Positions 44,474 to 53,992 of a stretch of 64,000 bases of DNA are shown here, piece after piece. The DNA comes from Flavobacterium sp. FEMGT703F (GTDB taxonomy: Bacteria; Bacteroidota; Bacteroidia; Flavobacteriales; Flavobacteriaceae), in contig PGCN01000018.1 of assembly GCA_002786385.1 (NCBI GenBank), positions 1 to 64,000 on the forward strand, in the 5' to 3' direction. Every line of letters begins with the position of its first letter. Position 1 is the first letter of the stretch. A program made the translations under genes and the position numbers. A model generated the notes under the pieces. The model searched no databases and had not been told where the DNA came from. It was given only the letters and a program-made list of their open reading frames with translations.

Positions 44474-45736
44474 ATGAGAAACCAAAGTGTTACCAATAAT
44501 TTAGATTGGATTAGCGTAGTGATTTACCTGATATTGGTCATATTGGGGTGGCTGAATATTTATTCATCTTCCTTATCATCCATAGAAGGCGAAACTTCAA
44601 TTTTTGATTTCAGTCAGATTTACGGAAAGCAGTTCTTGTTTATCTTATTTTCTATTCCTATCATCTTTATTGTTTTATCGGTAGATGCCAAGTTTTACGA
44701 AAAGTATTCCAGTATTATATTTGCCGTTTCACTATTATCCTTAGTCGGCCTTTTTGCTTTTGGAAAAACCATAGCCGGACAGCGATGTTGGTATGGCATT
44801 GGCAGTTTTACGCTACAGCCATCCGAGTTTGCTAAAGCGGCAACATCATTGGCTTTGGCCAAATATTTGAGCGATGTTCAAGTCAATTTAAAAGACTTCA
44901 ATCGGCAAGTCCAAGCCTTACTTATCTTATCCTTACCGGTATTGCTTATTTTACCGCAACCCGATCCGGGAAGTGCTTTAATTTACAGTGCTTTCATCTT
45001 GGTTTTGTATCGCGAAGGTTTACCGTCATGGTATTTATGGACGGGATTTATCGCTATCGTTTTGTTTGTGATGGCTTTAATGCTGAAACCGTTAGTAATT
45101 ATCGGTATTGCGTTGGCAATCATTATATTTATTTATTACCGAAGCCGAATTATTAACCGAAACTGGATTTTAAGTGCGATTATTTTTGTCGGCATATCAG
45201 GTTTTGTGTTTTCAGTAGATTATGTTTTTGAAAATGTTTTCAAACAACACCACCGCGATCGTTTCAACATTCTTTTAGGAAAAGAAGTCGATATGAAAGG
45301 CGTTGGGTATAACACCAACCAGTCGGAAATTGCCATTGGTTCCGGCGGCTGGTTCGGAAAAGGCTACTTGGAAGGCACACAAACTAAAGGTGGATTTGTA
45401 CCTGAACAACATACCGATTACATCTTTACAACTGTAGGAGAAGAATGGGGATTTGCGGGCTCTTTGTTTGTGATTGCCTTATTTGTGGTTCTGATTATCC
45501 GCGTTATTTATTTAGCCGAACGACAGAAGACAAAATTCAGTAGGGTTTATGGCTATTGTGTGGCTTCTATCCTTTTCATTCACTTCTTCGTAAATATCGC
45601 CATGGTTGTAGGTGTATTTCCAACCATTGGAGTACCGTTACCTTTCTTCTCTTATGGAGGTTCCGGTTTATGGGGTTTCACCATTTTACTTTTTATTTTC
45701 TTAAAAATGGACGCCAATAAAGTTAACGAGTGGTAA
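44474..45736 (+). CDS. rodA: RodA, SEDS-family peptidoglycan glycosyltransferase
   Basis: It polymerises glycan strands for cell elongation together with PBP2. The 420 residues comprise about ten membrane helices. The SEDS signatures QRCWYGIGSFTLQPSEFAKAATSLALAKYL, LPQPDPGSALIY, FVPEQHTDYIFTTVGEEWGFAGS and GVPLPFFSYGGSGLWGF are all present. It is the last gene of the mre operon. Confidence 0.96.
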   Translation: MRNQSVTNNLDWISVVIYLILVILGWLNIYSSSLSSIEGETSIFDFSQIYGKQFLFILFSIPIIFIVLSVDAKFYEKYSSIIFAVSLLSLVGLFAFGKTIAGQRCWYGIGSFTLQPSEFAKAATSLALAKYLSDVQVNLKDFNRQVQALLILSLPVLLILPQPDPGSALIYSAFILVLYREGLPSWYLWTGFIAIVLFVMALMLKPLVIIGIALAIIIFIYYRSRIINRNWILSAIIFVGISGFVFSVDYVFENVFKQHHRDRFNILLGKEVDMKGVGYNTNQSEIAIGSGGWFGKGYLEGTQTKGGFVPEQHTDYIFTTVGEEWGFAGSLFVIALFVVLIIRVIYLAERQKTKFSRVYGYCVASILFIHFFVNIAMVVGVFPTIGVPLPFFSYGGSGLWGFTILLFIFLKMDANKVNEW

Positions 45737-45784
45737 AAGCGAAATAGTTTTTGTAAATTTGAGATTACACTAAAAAATCTCACT

Positions 45785-46324
45785 ATGAACACTAAATTGC
45801 CCTTAACTCTTGTACTGCTTTTGAGCGGCTGTCTTTTGTCGGCTCAAGTAGTCAAAGACACGGTTTCAAAACCTGTAGACTCTGTTGCTTTAAAAGAAAT
45901 TGAACTACAAAAAGTTGCCAAAGAAAAAACGCTTACGCCTGTAGAAGCGGCGGCTATTAAAAAAGCGGCTGATCAAAAACAAAAAGAAGCCGAGAAAATG
46001 AAAGCCGCTGCGGAGAAGGAAGCTAAAAAACTCGAAAAGGAACAACGCAAACTAGAAAAAGAACAAAAGCGTTTTGAAAAAGAGCAAAAAAGAATAGCTT
46101 CAGCCGAAAAATCGCTAATTAAATCCAAAGAAAAGCTGGTTAAGGAACGAAAACGTCTCGAGAAAATGCAAAGCAAACTCGAAAAGAGCAAACGAAAAGG
46201 CAAGATTTCTGAAATTGACATAGAGAAAGAAAACATCAAAATCAGCAAACAACAAATTAAAATAAAAGAAATTCAGGAAGACATTGACAAAACCGAAAAG
46301 AAAGTCAACAAACTCAGAAACTAA
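45785..46324 (+). CDS. Exported coiled-coil protein of unknown function
   Basis: A signal peptide (MNTKLPLTLVLLLSGCLLSAQ) is followed by about 155 residues that are almost wholly Lys/Glu/Gln-rich heptads, e.g. KEAEKMKAAAEKEAKKLEKE. This predicts a long periplasmic coiled coil. A cysteine at residue 16 (LLSGC) could instead be a lipobox, though the LLSAQ end looks like ordinary cleavage. TAAATTTG at 45754-45761 suggests its own promoter, and a terminator follows directly, so it need not belong to the mre operon. I do not recognise a named family. Confidence 0.8.
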   Translation: MNTKLPLTLVLLLSGCLLSAQVVKDTVSKPVDSVALKEIELQKVAKEKTLTPVEAAAIKKAADQKQKEAEKMKAAAEKEAKKLEKEQRKLEKEQKRFEKEQKRIASAEKSLIKSKEKLVKERKRLEKMQSKLEKSKRKGKISEIDIEKENIKISKQQIKIKEIQEDIDKTEKKVNKLRN

Positions 46325-46353
46325 AAAAAGCCACCCGATTGGGTGGCTTTTTG
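46325..46353. terminator. Bidirectional terminator between coiled-coil gene and protease gene
   Basis: AAAAAGCCACCC and GGGTGGCTTTTT make a 12-bp stem with a GATT loop and lie between convergent genes. Confidence 0.93.
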
Positions 46354-46373
46354 CTTTAAAATTGTTTGGCTAA

Positions 46374-48539
46374 TTAAGACTTAACCGCAACCTTTTCTTT
46401 CTTTACTTTATTAGAAAGTCCTTTATTGTTTTCCATTTGCAAATCGTTCAAGATGTGGATGGCTTCTTCGATATAAATATCTTTAGACAAGCTTTCGTGC
46501 CATCTTTCGCGTTTTTCTTTCAGTACGTTATCCTTATCCATGGCCTCTAACTCGTATGGCAACGAATTGAAAACAAACTCATTTTTATAATCTGCAATGG
46601 GTTTGTATTTTTTGTTTTTCTCTTCTAAGGCTTTTTGTTCCGCTTTAAACTTATCAATGTTTAAGCTGTACACATTTTCCTTGTTACGTTCATCCAACCA
46701 TTTAGCATTGTCGTCTATTAATTGCAATTGCGGATTGGCTTGCATACGCGCTCTACTCTTTTTAATGGCCAAATCAAAATTGTTTTGTTTGTCCCAAATT
46801 TTGTAGTTGGCAGGATCAATTTTATCCCAAGGCATAGCATTGTCAATATCACGTTCTCCCATTTTTAAGTAAGCGTATTTGTCCGGAATGGCAATATCAC
46901 TCTTCACGCCTTCTAACTGGGTAGAACCACCGTTGATGCGGTAGAATTTTTGAGTTGTTGTTTTTAAAGCACCCAAATCACCATAAGTACTACCGCGTAC
47001 AAACTGATTCAAATCGATTACATTTTGAACCGTTCCTTTTCCGTACGATTGTTTACTTCCGATAACAACGCCTCTTTTGTAATCCTGAATTGCAGCGGCT
47101 AAAATCTCAGAAGCAGAAGCCGAAAACTCGTTAATCATTACTACCAATGGACCATCCCATTGTACTTTCGAATCACGATCGTACAAGACTTCTTTCTTAC
47201 CGGCAGCCGATTTGATTTGTACAATCGGACCTTGGTCTATAAACAACCCGGCAATATCTACAACGGTTTTTAATGAACCTCCGCCGTTATCTCTAACATC
47301 CATTACAATTCCTTGAACGCCTTCCTTTTTTAAGCGTTCTACTTCGATGGCTACATCTTTGCCGGCATCACGACTATTTTGGTCTTCAAAATCGATGTAA
47401 AACTTAGGAAGGTAAATGATGCCGTATTTGAATCCGTCTTTCTCCACCACGCTCGATTTAACATAGGTTTCTTCGATCTCCACCTCATCTCTGATGATGG
47501 TTATCACTTTGATGGTTCCGTCTTGTTTTTTCACGGTCAAGCGTACTTCGGTTCCTTTCGGTCCTTTGATTTTTTTCACCACATCGTCTAAACGCATTCC
47601 AACTACATCAACCGGTTCGCCATTGGCTTGGGCTACTTTCAAAATAATATCCCCTGATTCTAATTGTTTGCCTCTCCAAGCCGGTCCGCCGGAAATCAAT
47701 TCAGACACTTCTGTAAAATCATTTTTCTTTTGCAAACGAGCTCCGATACCTTCTAATTTTCCACTCATACTCAAGTCGAAACGCTCTTTTTCGTTTGGCG
47801 CGAAGTATGAAGTATGCGGATCAAATCGGGAAGAAATGGCGTTAATATATATTGAGAACCAATCTTCACGATCTAAGTCTTTTATAAAACTAAAGTTATC
47901 ATTCAAAGAACTCAAAGTAGATTCTCTCGATTCTTTTTCCATTTGCACGAAAGATTTAGGGGTGTAATTTTTCCCGGCTTCGGCATCTTTCTTTTTGTCC
48001 TCCTCTAACTTTTGTTTCTCTACCAAAGTCGACAAAGCAGAAAGTTTCACTTGCAAACGCCATCTTTCTTTTAATTCTTTGGTCGATTTGCAATATGGCA
48101 ACTTTTCGTAATCAGCATTGAAAGTTTCGTCTACTTTATAATCGAAAGGATTTGCTAAAACATCTTTGTAGTAGCTTTTGCTTTCTTCCATGCGTTGCAT
48201 CAAACGCGTGTAGGTCAATTCGAAAAACGACAATTCTTTATTCAGAATTTGATCGTCGATTTGTGTTTCGTATTTGGCAAACTCGTCGATATCCGATTGT
48301 AAGAAGAAACGTTTCGACGGATCTAACGCATTCAAATAATCTTTGTAAACACCTTTGGAAAAGTTATCATCAATTGCGGCCGGATTGTAATGTCCTTTTT
48401 CGATAACAAACGTTAATAATTCAATTAACAACTTGTCTTTTTCGGGATCGGAATCTTTTTTGCTTGGAAACAAACTAAAGCCCAATAACGCTATTGATAA
48501 GGTTAACAATACCAATAGTATTTTATAATTCTTTTTCAT
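46374..48539 (-). CDS. prc: Tail-specific C-terminal processing protease (Prc/CtpA, S41)
   Basis: The start is set at ATG 48539 (MKKNYKILLVLLTLSIALLGFSLF, signal peptide or anchor). ATGs 9 and 21 bases upstream are less suitable. The 721 residues follow the Prc order. An N-terminal helical domain (about 30-220) is followed by a PDZ domain (about 235-325, with GIGARLQKKNDFTEVSELISGGPA). The S41 protease core has the serine in NEFSASASEIL and the lysine in GSKQSYGKGTVQ, and the C-terminal helical domain (about 570-721) ends it. It degrades or trims periplasmic proteins from their C-termini. Confidence 0.94.
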   Translation of the reverse strand: MKKNYKILLVLLTLSIALLGFSLFPSKKDSDPEKDKLLIELLTFVIEKGHYNPAAIDDNFSKGVYKDYLNALDPSKRFFLQSDIDEFAKYETQIDDQILNKELSFFELTYTRLMQRMEESKSYYKDVLANPFDYKVDETFNADYEKLPYCKSTKELKERWRLQVKLSALSTLVEKQKLEEDKKKDAEAGKNYTPKSFVQMEKESRESTLSSLNDNFSFIKDLDREDWFSIYINAISSRFDPHTSYFAPNEKERFDLSMSGKLEGIGARLQKKNDFTEVSELISGGPAWRGKQLESGDIILKVAQANGEPVDVVGMRLDDVVKKIKGPKGTEVRLTVKKQDGTIKVITIIRDEVEIEETYVKSSVVEKDGFKYGIIYLPKFYIDFEDQNSRDAGKDVAIEVERLKKEGVQGIVMDVRDNGGGSLKTVVDIAGLFIDQGPIVQIKSAAGKKEVLYDRDSKVQWDGPLVVMINEFSASASEILAAAIQDYKRGVVIGSKQSYGKGTVQNVIDLNQFVRGSTYGDLGALKTTTQKFYRINGGSTQLEGVKSDIAIPDKYAYLKMGERDIDNAMPWDKIDPANYKIWDKQNNFDLAIKKSRARMQANPQLQLIDDNAKWLDERNKENVYSLNIDKFKAEQKALEEKNKKYKPIADYKNEFVFNSLPYELEAMDKDNVLKEKRERWHESLSKDIYIEEAIHILNDLQMENNKGLSNKVKKEKVAVKS

Positions 48540-48681
48540 AAACTGCATTATAACATTCATTAATTTTCTTCTAAATTAAACAAAAAACCATGCCAAGAGT
48601 TTCAGGGCGGACTAATTTTTTGTTAAAAAACACTTTTCCTTGTTGACACTTCGTCGATTGCATCAAAGTTATAAAAAAATG

Positions 48682-48714
48682 TAGCTTTGTAAAGCCTTAA
48701 AATGGTTAATTTTG
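48682..48714 (+). promoter_or_regulatory. Two -7 elements upstream of surE
   Basis: TAGCTTTG (48682-48689) and TAATTTTG (48707-48714) both match TAnnTTTG exactly and could be tandem promoters. The -33 matches are weak. Confidence 0.5.
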
Positions 48715-48768
48715 CCTTAGGTTGTTTGTCGATCAACCTCACAAATTTGTTACAATTAACACCAAAAC

Positions 48769-49539
48769 ATGATTCAGAAACCTACCATTTTAGTAACCAA
48801 TGACGACGGTATTAACGCGCCCGGAATCAGGGCTTTAATAGCGGTTATGGCCGAAATCGGCGATGTAATTGTAGTGGCGCCCGACAGTCCGCAAAGCGCT
48901 ATGGGACATGCCATCACCATCAACAATACCTTGTATTTGAATAAAGTTTCCGCCGAAAATGCCCTTGTTACAGAGTATGCATGTTCCGGTACTCCGGTAG
49001 ATTGTGTCAAATTGGCGGTGAATGAAATCCTGAAAAAGAAACCTGATTTATGTGTATCAGGCGTGAATCACGGATCGAACTCGTCGATTAATGTAATTTA
49101 TTCCGGAACAATGAGTGCGGCGGTAGAAGCCGGAATTGAAGGCATCCCCGCGATTGGCTTTTCGTTATTGGATTACAGTTGGAATGCTGATTTTGAAACC
49201 ATCAAACCTTTTATTAAAAAAATTGCTTTGGAAGTTTTGTCTCAAAAACTACCGGAAGGCACCGTTTTGAATGTTAACTTTCCCAAACTTAAACACGAAG
49301 ACATCAAAGGGATTAAAATTTGCCGTCAAGCAAAAGCCATTTGGATGGAGAAATTTGACAAACGACAAACACCGTACGGCAAAGATTATTATTGGTTAAC
49401 GGGAGAATTTGTCAATCAGGATAAAGGCGAAGACACCGACGAATGGGCTTTGGCTCACGGTTATGTTTCAATTGTGCCCGTACAATTTGATTTAACGGCA
49501 CACCACGCCATCCAACAATTGAACAGTTGGGATTTATAA
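48769..49539 (+). CDS. surE: 5'/3'-nucleotidase SurE
   Basis: This metal-dependent phosphatase acts on nucleoside monophosphates. The 256 residues begin with ILVTNDDGINAPGI (the Asp-Asp metal ligands) and contain APDSPQSAMGHAIT, CSGTPVDCVKLAV, SGVNHGSNSSINVIYSGTMSAAVEA and a C-terminal tail with TDEWALAHGYVSIVP. lpxB follows after 29 bases, and this pair occurs together in many Bacteroidota. Confidence 0.97.
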   Translation: MIQKPTILVTNDDGINAPGIRALIAVMAEIGDVIVVAPDSPQSAMGHAITINNTLYLNKVSAENALVTEYACSGTPVDCVKLAVNEILKKKPDLCVSGVNHGSNSSINVIYSGTMSAAVEAGIEGIPAIGFSLLDYSWNADFETIKPFIKKIALEVLSQKLPEGTVLNVNFPKLKHEDIKGIKICRQAKAIWMEKFDKRQTPYGKDYYWLTGEFVNQDKGEDTDEWALAHGYVSIVPVQFDLTAHHAIQQLNSWDL

Positions 49540-49568
49540 CATTTAATGAAACTCCATAACAAAAGCGT

Positions 49569-50681
49569 ATGAAATATTACATCATAGCCGGCGAAGCTTC
49601 GGGCGATTTACACGGTTCCAATTTAATGAAAGCACTGTATCAAGAAGATGCTGAGGCTGAGATTCGTTTTTGGGGTGGCGATTTAATGCAAAGTGTAGGC
49701 GGAACCTTGGTCAAGCACTACCGCGATTTGGCTTTTATGGGATTTGCCGAAGTGGTGATGAACTTGAAAACCATTCTGAATAACATCAAGTTTTGCAAAA
49801 GCGATATCGAAAAGTTCCAACCCGATGTGATTATCTTTATTGACTATCCGGGATTCAATATGCGCATTGCCAAATGGGCGAAACAAAAAGGGATCAAAAC
49901 ACATTATTATATTGCCCCGCAAATTTGGGCGTGGAAAGAAAACCGCATCAAAGCCGTTAAAAGAGATTTCGACAAGCTTTTTGTGATACTGCCGTTTGAA
50001 AAAGACTTTTTTGAAAAGAAACATCATTTTCCCGTAGACTTTGTGGGTCATCCGTTAATTGATGCGATACACAACCGAAAACCAACCGACGAAAGTGTTT
50101 TCCGGAAAGAAAACCAACTGGACGACAGGCCGATTATTGCTTTGCTTCCGGGCAGCCGCAAACAAGAAATTGCCAAAATGCTAAGTGTGATGCTGAGTGT
50201 AGTGGCTGATTTCCCGGCTTATCAATTTGTGATTGCCGGTGCGCCGAGTCAGGAATATAGTTTCTATGAGCAATTTTTATCGCATCAGAATGTGAAATTC
50301 ATCTCCAACAAAACCTATGATTTGTTGAGCATAGCCAAAGCTGCCTTGGTTACCTCGGGCACGGCCACTTTGGAAACCGCATTGTTCAAGGTTCCGGAGG
50401 TAGTGTGTTATAAAGGCAGTTGGATTTCGTACCAAATTGCCAAGCGAATCATTACATTAAAGTACATTTCGTTGGTGAATTTGATTATGGATGAAGCGGT
50501 GGTAACCGAATTAATTCAGGACGAATTCAACACCGCTAATCTCAAAAAAGAATTGGAAAAACTCTTAGACGAAAACCATAAAAAGGCACTTTTAGCACAA
50601 TACGACCTATTGGAAACCAAATTAGGAGGCATTGGTGCGAGCACCAAAACTGCTAAATTTATTATAAATGATCTAAAGTAG
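49569..50681 (+). CDS. lpxB: Lipid-A-disaccharide synthase
   Basis: It condenses UDP-2,3-diacylglucosamine with lipid X in lipid A synthesis at the inner membrane. The 370 residues contain the family motifs AGEASGDLHGSNLMKAL, DYPGFNMRIAKWAKQKGIKTHYYIAPQIWAWKENR, FVGHPLIDAI, LLPGSRKQEI and VTSGTATLETALF. It is in a likely operon with surE. Confidence 0.97.
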   Translation: MKYYIIAGEASGDLHGSNLMKALYQEDAEAEIRFWGGDLMQSVGGTLVKHYRDLAFMGFAEVVMNLKTILNNIKFCKSDIEKFQPDVIIFIDYPGFNMRIAKWAKQKGIKTHYYIAPQIWAWKENRIKAVKRDFDKLFVILPFEKDFFEKKHHFPVDFVGHPLIDAIHNRKPTDESVFRKENQLDDRPIIALLPGSRKQEIAKMLSVMLSVVADFPAYQFVIAGAPSQEYSFYEQFLSHQNVKFISNKTYDLLSIAKAALVTSGTATLETALFKVPEVVCYKGSWISYQIAKRIITLKYISLVNLIMDEAVVTELIQDEFNTANLKKELEKLLDENHKKALLAQYDLLETKLGGIGASTKTAKFIINDLK

Positions 50682-50682
50682 T

Positions 50683-50712
50683 TTTGATTCCAAAATCGAA
50701 TTTTTAACTTTG
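50683..50712 (+). promoter_or_regulatory. Promoter of the NlpC/P60 gene
   Basis: TTTG (50683-50686), an 18-base spacer and TAACTTTG (50705-50712) match the consensus fully. The predicted transcription start near 50718 restricts the translation start to the region just after it. Confidence 0.7.
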
Positions 50713-50728
50713 CCAAAAAGTTACAGTT

Positions 50729-51391
50729 ATCAAAAAAACAGGCTACATATTACTTCTTTCCGTGCTGTTTTTCGCATGTAAACCGGCGGCTACTATAGTT
50801 ACTTCCAAAGAAGTTGCTGTAAAAAAAGGCTTGTATTCGGAACCCAAACCGCTTACAGTTACAGAAACTAAAAGCTTAGAAAAGAAGAAAAAAAACACCA
50901 ACACGGTGGCAACCTCAAAATCGGTTACAGCCGAAACCAAATCAGCCAAAAGAGCTATAGTCGATAACCAAAATGAATCGGATATTATTATTGATGATGA
51001 AAATACCAGTTATTTGGTGCGTCAGTTAATTAATAGTGCCTCTGAAAATTTAGGGGTTGGTTATCGTGGCGGTGGCACTACCAAAGACGGATTTGATTGT
51101 TCGGGTTTGATTTATTCAACTTTTAAAAAATTCGACATCACTTTGCCGAGATCTTCTCACGAAATGGCAACCGTTGGAACAAAAATCGATTTGAAGAGTG
51201 CTCAAAAAGGCGATTTGATTTTCTTTATCAATCGCGGACAAAGACGCATCAATCATGTGGGTATGGTGGTTGAAGTTACCGATGAAGAAGTGAAATTTAT
51301 CCATTCCTCTACCCAAAGCGGCGTTATTATTTCTTCTACCAAAGAACCTTATTACAATCGTACATTCGTACAGTTAAACAGAATTTTGTAG
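50729..51391 (+). CDS. NlpC/P60 family (C40) cell-wall peptidase, lipoprotein; non-canonical start
   Basis: The C40 domain occupies the last 130 residues: catalytic Cys in GFDCSGLIYSTF, His in INHVGMVVEV, and a further polar residue in FIHSS. It should cleave peptidoglycan stems in the periplasm. Upstream is a Lys/Thr-rich linker. The first canonical in-frame start is GTG 50762, which would leave MLFFACKP without a signal peptide. Reading from ATC at 50729 gives IKKTGYILLLSVLFFAC, a normal lipoprotein signal with cysteine 17. The in-frame stop at 50705 excludes anything further upstream. The start is therefore ATC (or a sequence error for ATG), placed about ten bases after the predicted transcription start. 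Confidence 0.8.
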   Translation: MKKTGYILLLSVLFFACKPAATIVTSKEVAVKKGLYSEPKPLTVTETKSLEKKKKNTNTVATSKSVTAETKSAKRAIVDNQNESDIIIDDENTSYLVRQLINSASENLGVGYRGGGTTKDGFDCSGLIYSTFKKFDITLPRSSHEMATVGTKIDLKSAQKGDLIFFINRGQRRINHVGMVVEVTDEEVKFIHSSTQSGVIISSTKEPYYNRTFVQLNRIL

Positions 51392-51432
51392 TATTTTTAT
51401 TGTAAGAAAAAAATATTATGTAATTTAGTTAC

Positions 51433-53460
51433 ATGAAAATCTTACAATTTACATTAGCCAGAGTTAGCTTGTTTTTTATTTTGGGATTGCTTTTGTATCA
51501 AAAAGGCTTTCAACCAAATGGATTTGTTGTTTTCATTTTCCTTTTCGTTGGTTTGGTTGGCTTGGTTACTATGCATCGGTATGCAAATAAAAGAAATGCT
51601 TTTAAAAGCTTTGGTTGGCTTGTTGCCTTACTTTCTGTCGCCCTTGGCTTATCAACGGCCGCTTTTCATCAAGACACCAGAAGTCGGCTTCATTACAGTC
51701 ATCTTACCGAAGACCAAGTTCCTTATCATTTCCAACTTACCCTACACGAGAAATTAAAAAGCACCAAGAAAAACCAGAGATATGTCGCCATTATCAAAAG
51801 TATAAACCATCGTAAAAGCCTAGGCAAAATACTGTTGAACATTCGGCATTCGTCACAAAACACAAATATTCCTATCGGAAGTCATCTAGCAGTGGACGGC
51901 CTACTCTACCATAACAAAGCGCCTTTTAATCCCAATCAGTTTGACTATAGCGGTTATTTGGAAAACCAACAGATTTACGCCCAAATTTACACTTTATGGC
52001 CTAAGCTGAAAATCATTACAACCGAAAATACTATTTGGTCGAAGTTCTCCAATTTCAGGACAAAGATTATCGATAATTTAAAAAAGTCTAATTTCAACGA
52101 AACGGAATTGGCGGTGATGATTGCGCTGCTATTGGGGCAACAACAAGATATTGACCCTGAAACTTTACAAGAATACCAATTGGCCGGTGCTGTCCATATT
52201 TTGTCGGTTTCCGGTTTACATGTGGGTTTTATCATGCTATTCATCAACTTTCTTTTAAAACCGATTCCGAATACAAGCAGAAATAGCTACATTAAGTTGT
52301 TGATTATTGTTGTAGCACTATGGAGTTATGGGGTTTTAGCCGGTTTAGCACCATCGGTAGTTCGATCGGTTACGATGTTTTCCTTTGTTGCGGTAGGCCA
52401 ACATTTGCGTCGGAGTGTCAATGTTTACCATTCGCTTTTGGTTTCGGTATTGCTCATTTTGTTGTGGAAACCGTCCTTTCTATTCGATGTAGGTTTTCAA
52501 TTGAGTTATTTGGCGCTGTTTTTTATCCTTTGGTTACAACCTTTAATAGCCGATTTTTGGCAACCCAAAAACAAAATTACACGATACATTTGGGACATCC
52601 TTACCGTTTCTTTGGCGGCACAATTGGGCACATTGCCTTTAAGTATTTACTATTTCCACCAATTTCCGGGTTTGTTTTTTGTAACCAATGTGCTGGTTCT
52701 GCCGTTACTCGGAATCATTATGGTAGTTGGCTTGGTTGCGGTTATTATCGGTTGTTTTGGAACAGTTCCGAAGTTTGTTATTGTCCCGCTAACAATGATG
52801 ATTGCAATTCAGAATAAGTGCATTGGCTGGGTAGCTTCTTGGGATGCTTTAGTTTTTAAAAACATTGGATTTACTGCTGCTATGCTTTGGACTTCCTACT
52901 TGGTGATTATTGCTTTGGGACTTTGGCTTCAGAAACCGATTTACAAAAAAGTAGTGCTGGCTATGGTTAGTGTACTACTGTTGCAAATTGTTTGTTTGCA
53001 CAACAAATGGCAATCAACAAATACACAGGAAATGATTGTGTACCATCAAAAGAAAAGTACAATGATTACTGAGCGAAAAAACAATAAAGTAATTTTGTTT
53101 GGGAACGATAGCATTCAAAATACAATAGCTAAAAATCAGATTTTACAATCGTATTTAACAGCCAATTTTGCAAAACTCACTCAACGAGAAAACCTACAGA
53201 ATTTGTACTATTTCAACACCAAAAAGATACTTTTAATAGACAGTAGTGCGGCAGTTCCGCTAAATATAAAACCCGATATTGTCATCTTAGTAAACTCCCC
53301 TAAAATCAACTTGGAAAGATATCTTTCAGCATACACGCCAAAACAAATTGTAGCCGATGGTTCTAACTACAAAAGTTACATTCGGCTTTGGAAAGCTACC
53401 TGCCATAAAGCCAAAATCCCTTTTCATATTACTAATGAAAAGGGATTTTATAAGATTTAA
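51433..53460 (+). CDS. comEC: ComEC/Rec2 family DNA-uptake membrane protein
   Basis: The 675-residue inner-membrane protein has two N-terminal helices, the DUF4131 region (about 25-190) and the Competence domain (about 215-490). The latter contains LLLGQQQDIDPETLQEYQLAGAVHILSVSGLHVGFI and GLAPSVVRSVTMFSFVAVGQHL. It should carry single-stranded DNA across the inner membrane. The C-terminal 150 residues do not show the HxHxDH motif of the metallo-beta-lactamase-like domain seen in Bacillus ComEC. They keep only a short beta/alpha segment (ILLIDSSAAVPLNIKPDIVIL), a reduced form I take to be common in this phylum. Confidence 0.9.
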   Translation: MKILQFTLARVSLFFILGLLLYQKGFQPNGFVVFIFLFVGLVGLVTMHRYANKRNAFKSFGWLVALLSVALGLSTAAFHQDTRSRLHYSHLTEDQVPYHFQLTLHEKLKSTKKNQRYVAIIKSINHRKSLGKILLNIRHSSQNTNIPIGSHLAVDGLLYHNKAPFNPNQFDYSGYLENQQIYAQIYTLWPKLKIITTENTIWSKFSNFRTKIIDNLKKSNFNETELAVMIALLLGQQQDIDPETLQEYQLAGAVHILSVSGLHVGFIMLFINFLLKPIPNTSRNSYIKLLIIVVALWSYGVLAGLAPSVVRSVTMFSFVAVGQHLRRSVNVYHSLLVSVLLILLWKPSFLFDVGFQLSYLALFFILWLQPLIADFWQPKNKITRYIWDILTVSLAAQLGTLPLSIYYFHQFPGLFFVTNVLVLPLLGIIMVVGLVAVIIGCFGTVPKFVIVPLTMMIAIQNKCIGWVASWDALVFKNIGFTAAMLWTSYLVIIALGLWLQKPIYKKVVLAMVSVLLLQIVCLHNKWQSTNTQEMIVYHQKKSTMITERKNNKVILFGNDSIQNTIAKNQILQSYLTANFAKLTQRENLQNLYYFNTKKILLIDSSAAVPLNIKPDIVILVNSPKINLERYLSAYTPKQIVADGSNYKSYIRLWKATCHKAKIPFHITNEKGFYKI

Positions 53461-53471
53461 TTCGTCTTGAA

Positions 53472-53939
53472 TTATGATTTTTTGTTGGCTAAAATTTTAT
53501 TGGCACCATCCAACCAAACTGCCGGTCCGCCGGCTACATAGCCTGTACTGCCAATTTGCTCTAAGTTGGTTTTACCATCTTTTTTAGAGGCATTTACAAA
53601 CCAAACGGTAGGATAACCACGCACACCTAAAGCTTGTTGTAATTCCATATTTTGCTTAACCAATTCAGGACTTTGTTGTGCTCTTCTCGGGAAGTCTAAT
53701 TCCACCAAAATGACATTGTCTTTGGCCCATTTGGCAAACTCAGGTGTTTTTAAAACTTCTTTTTGCAAACGGATACACCAACCGCACCAATCACTTCCGG
53801 TGAAGAATAACAGTAAAGGTTTTTTTGTTTTTTTGGAGATTTCCACGGCTTTATTCATATCAGTTTGCCATGTCAGTTCTTGAGCGTTTATCGTTAATGA
53901 TCCTAAAACCAGGAATAACGTAAGGATTACTTTTTTCAT
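53472..53939 (-). CDS. Exported thioredoxin-family protein
   Basis: The 155-residue protein has a signal peptide (MKKVILTLFLVLGSLTINAQ) and a thioredoxin fold with the redox motif CGWC in FTGSDWCGWCIRLQKEV (about residues 46-62). A cis-proline segment, RGYPTVWFVNA, is at about 113-123. It resembles the thioredoxin_7/DUF255-like periplasmic thiol proteins. It lies downstream of three peptide transporters on the same strand, 53 bases after the last, and may be co-transcribed. Confidence 0.88.
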   Translation of the reverse strand: MKKVILTLFLVLGSLTINAQELTWQTDMNKAVEISKKTKKPLLLFFTGSDWCGWCIRLQKEVLKTPEFAKWAKDNVILVELDFPRRAQQSPELVKQNMELQQALGVRGYPTVWFVNASKKDGKTNLEQIGSTGYVAGGPAVWLDGANKILANKKS

Positions 53940-53992
53940 ATTAACTAATTTTATTTACAAATATATACAAAAACAATACCAACTACGACGGG

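Noticed and set aside
47494..47967. 157-codon frame opposite the tail-specific protease
   Set aside because: It is a shadow frame over the conserved PDZ region, and its composition is that of antisense translation.
52320..52817. 165-codon alternative frame inside comEC
   Set aside because: It is a +1 shadow of the Competence domain, which is well conserved in the main frame.
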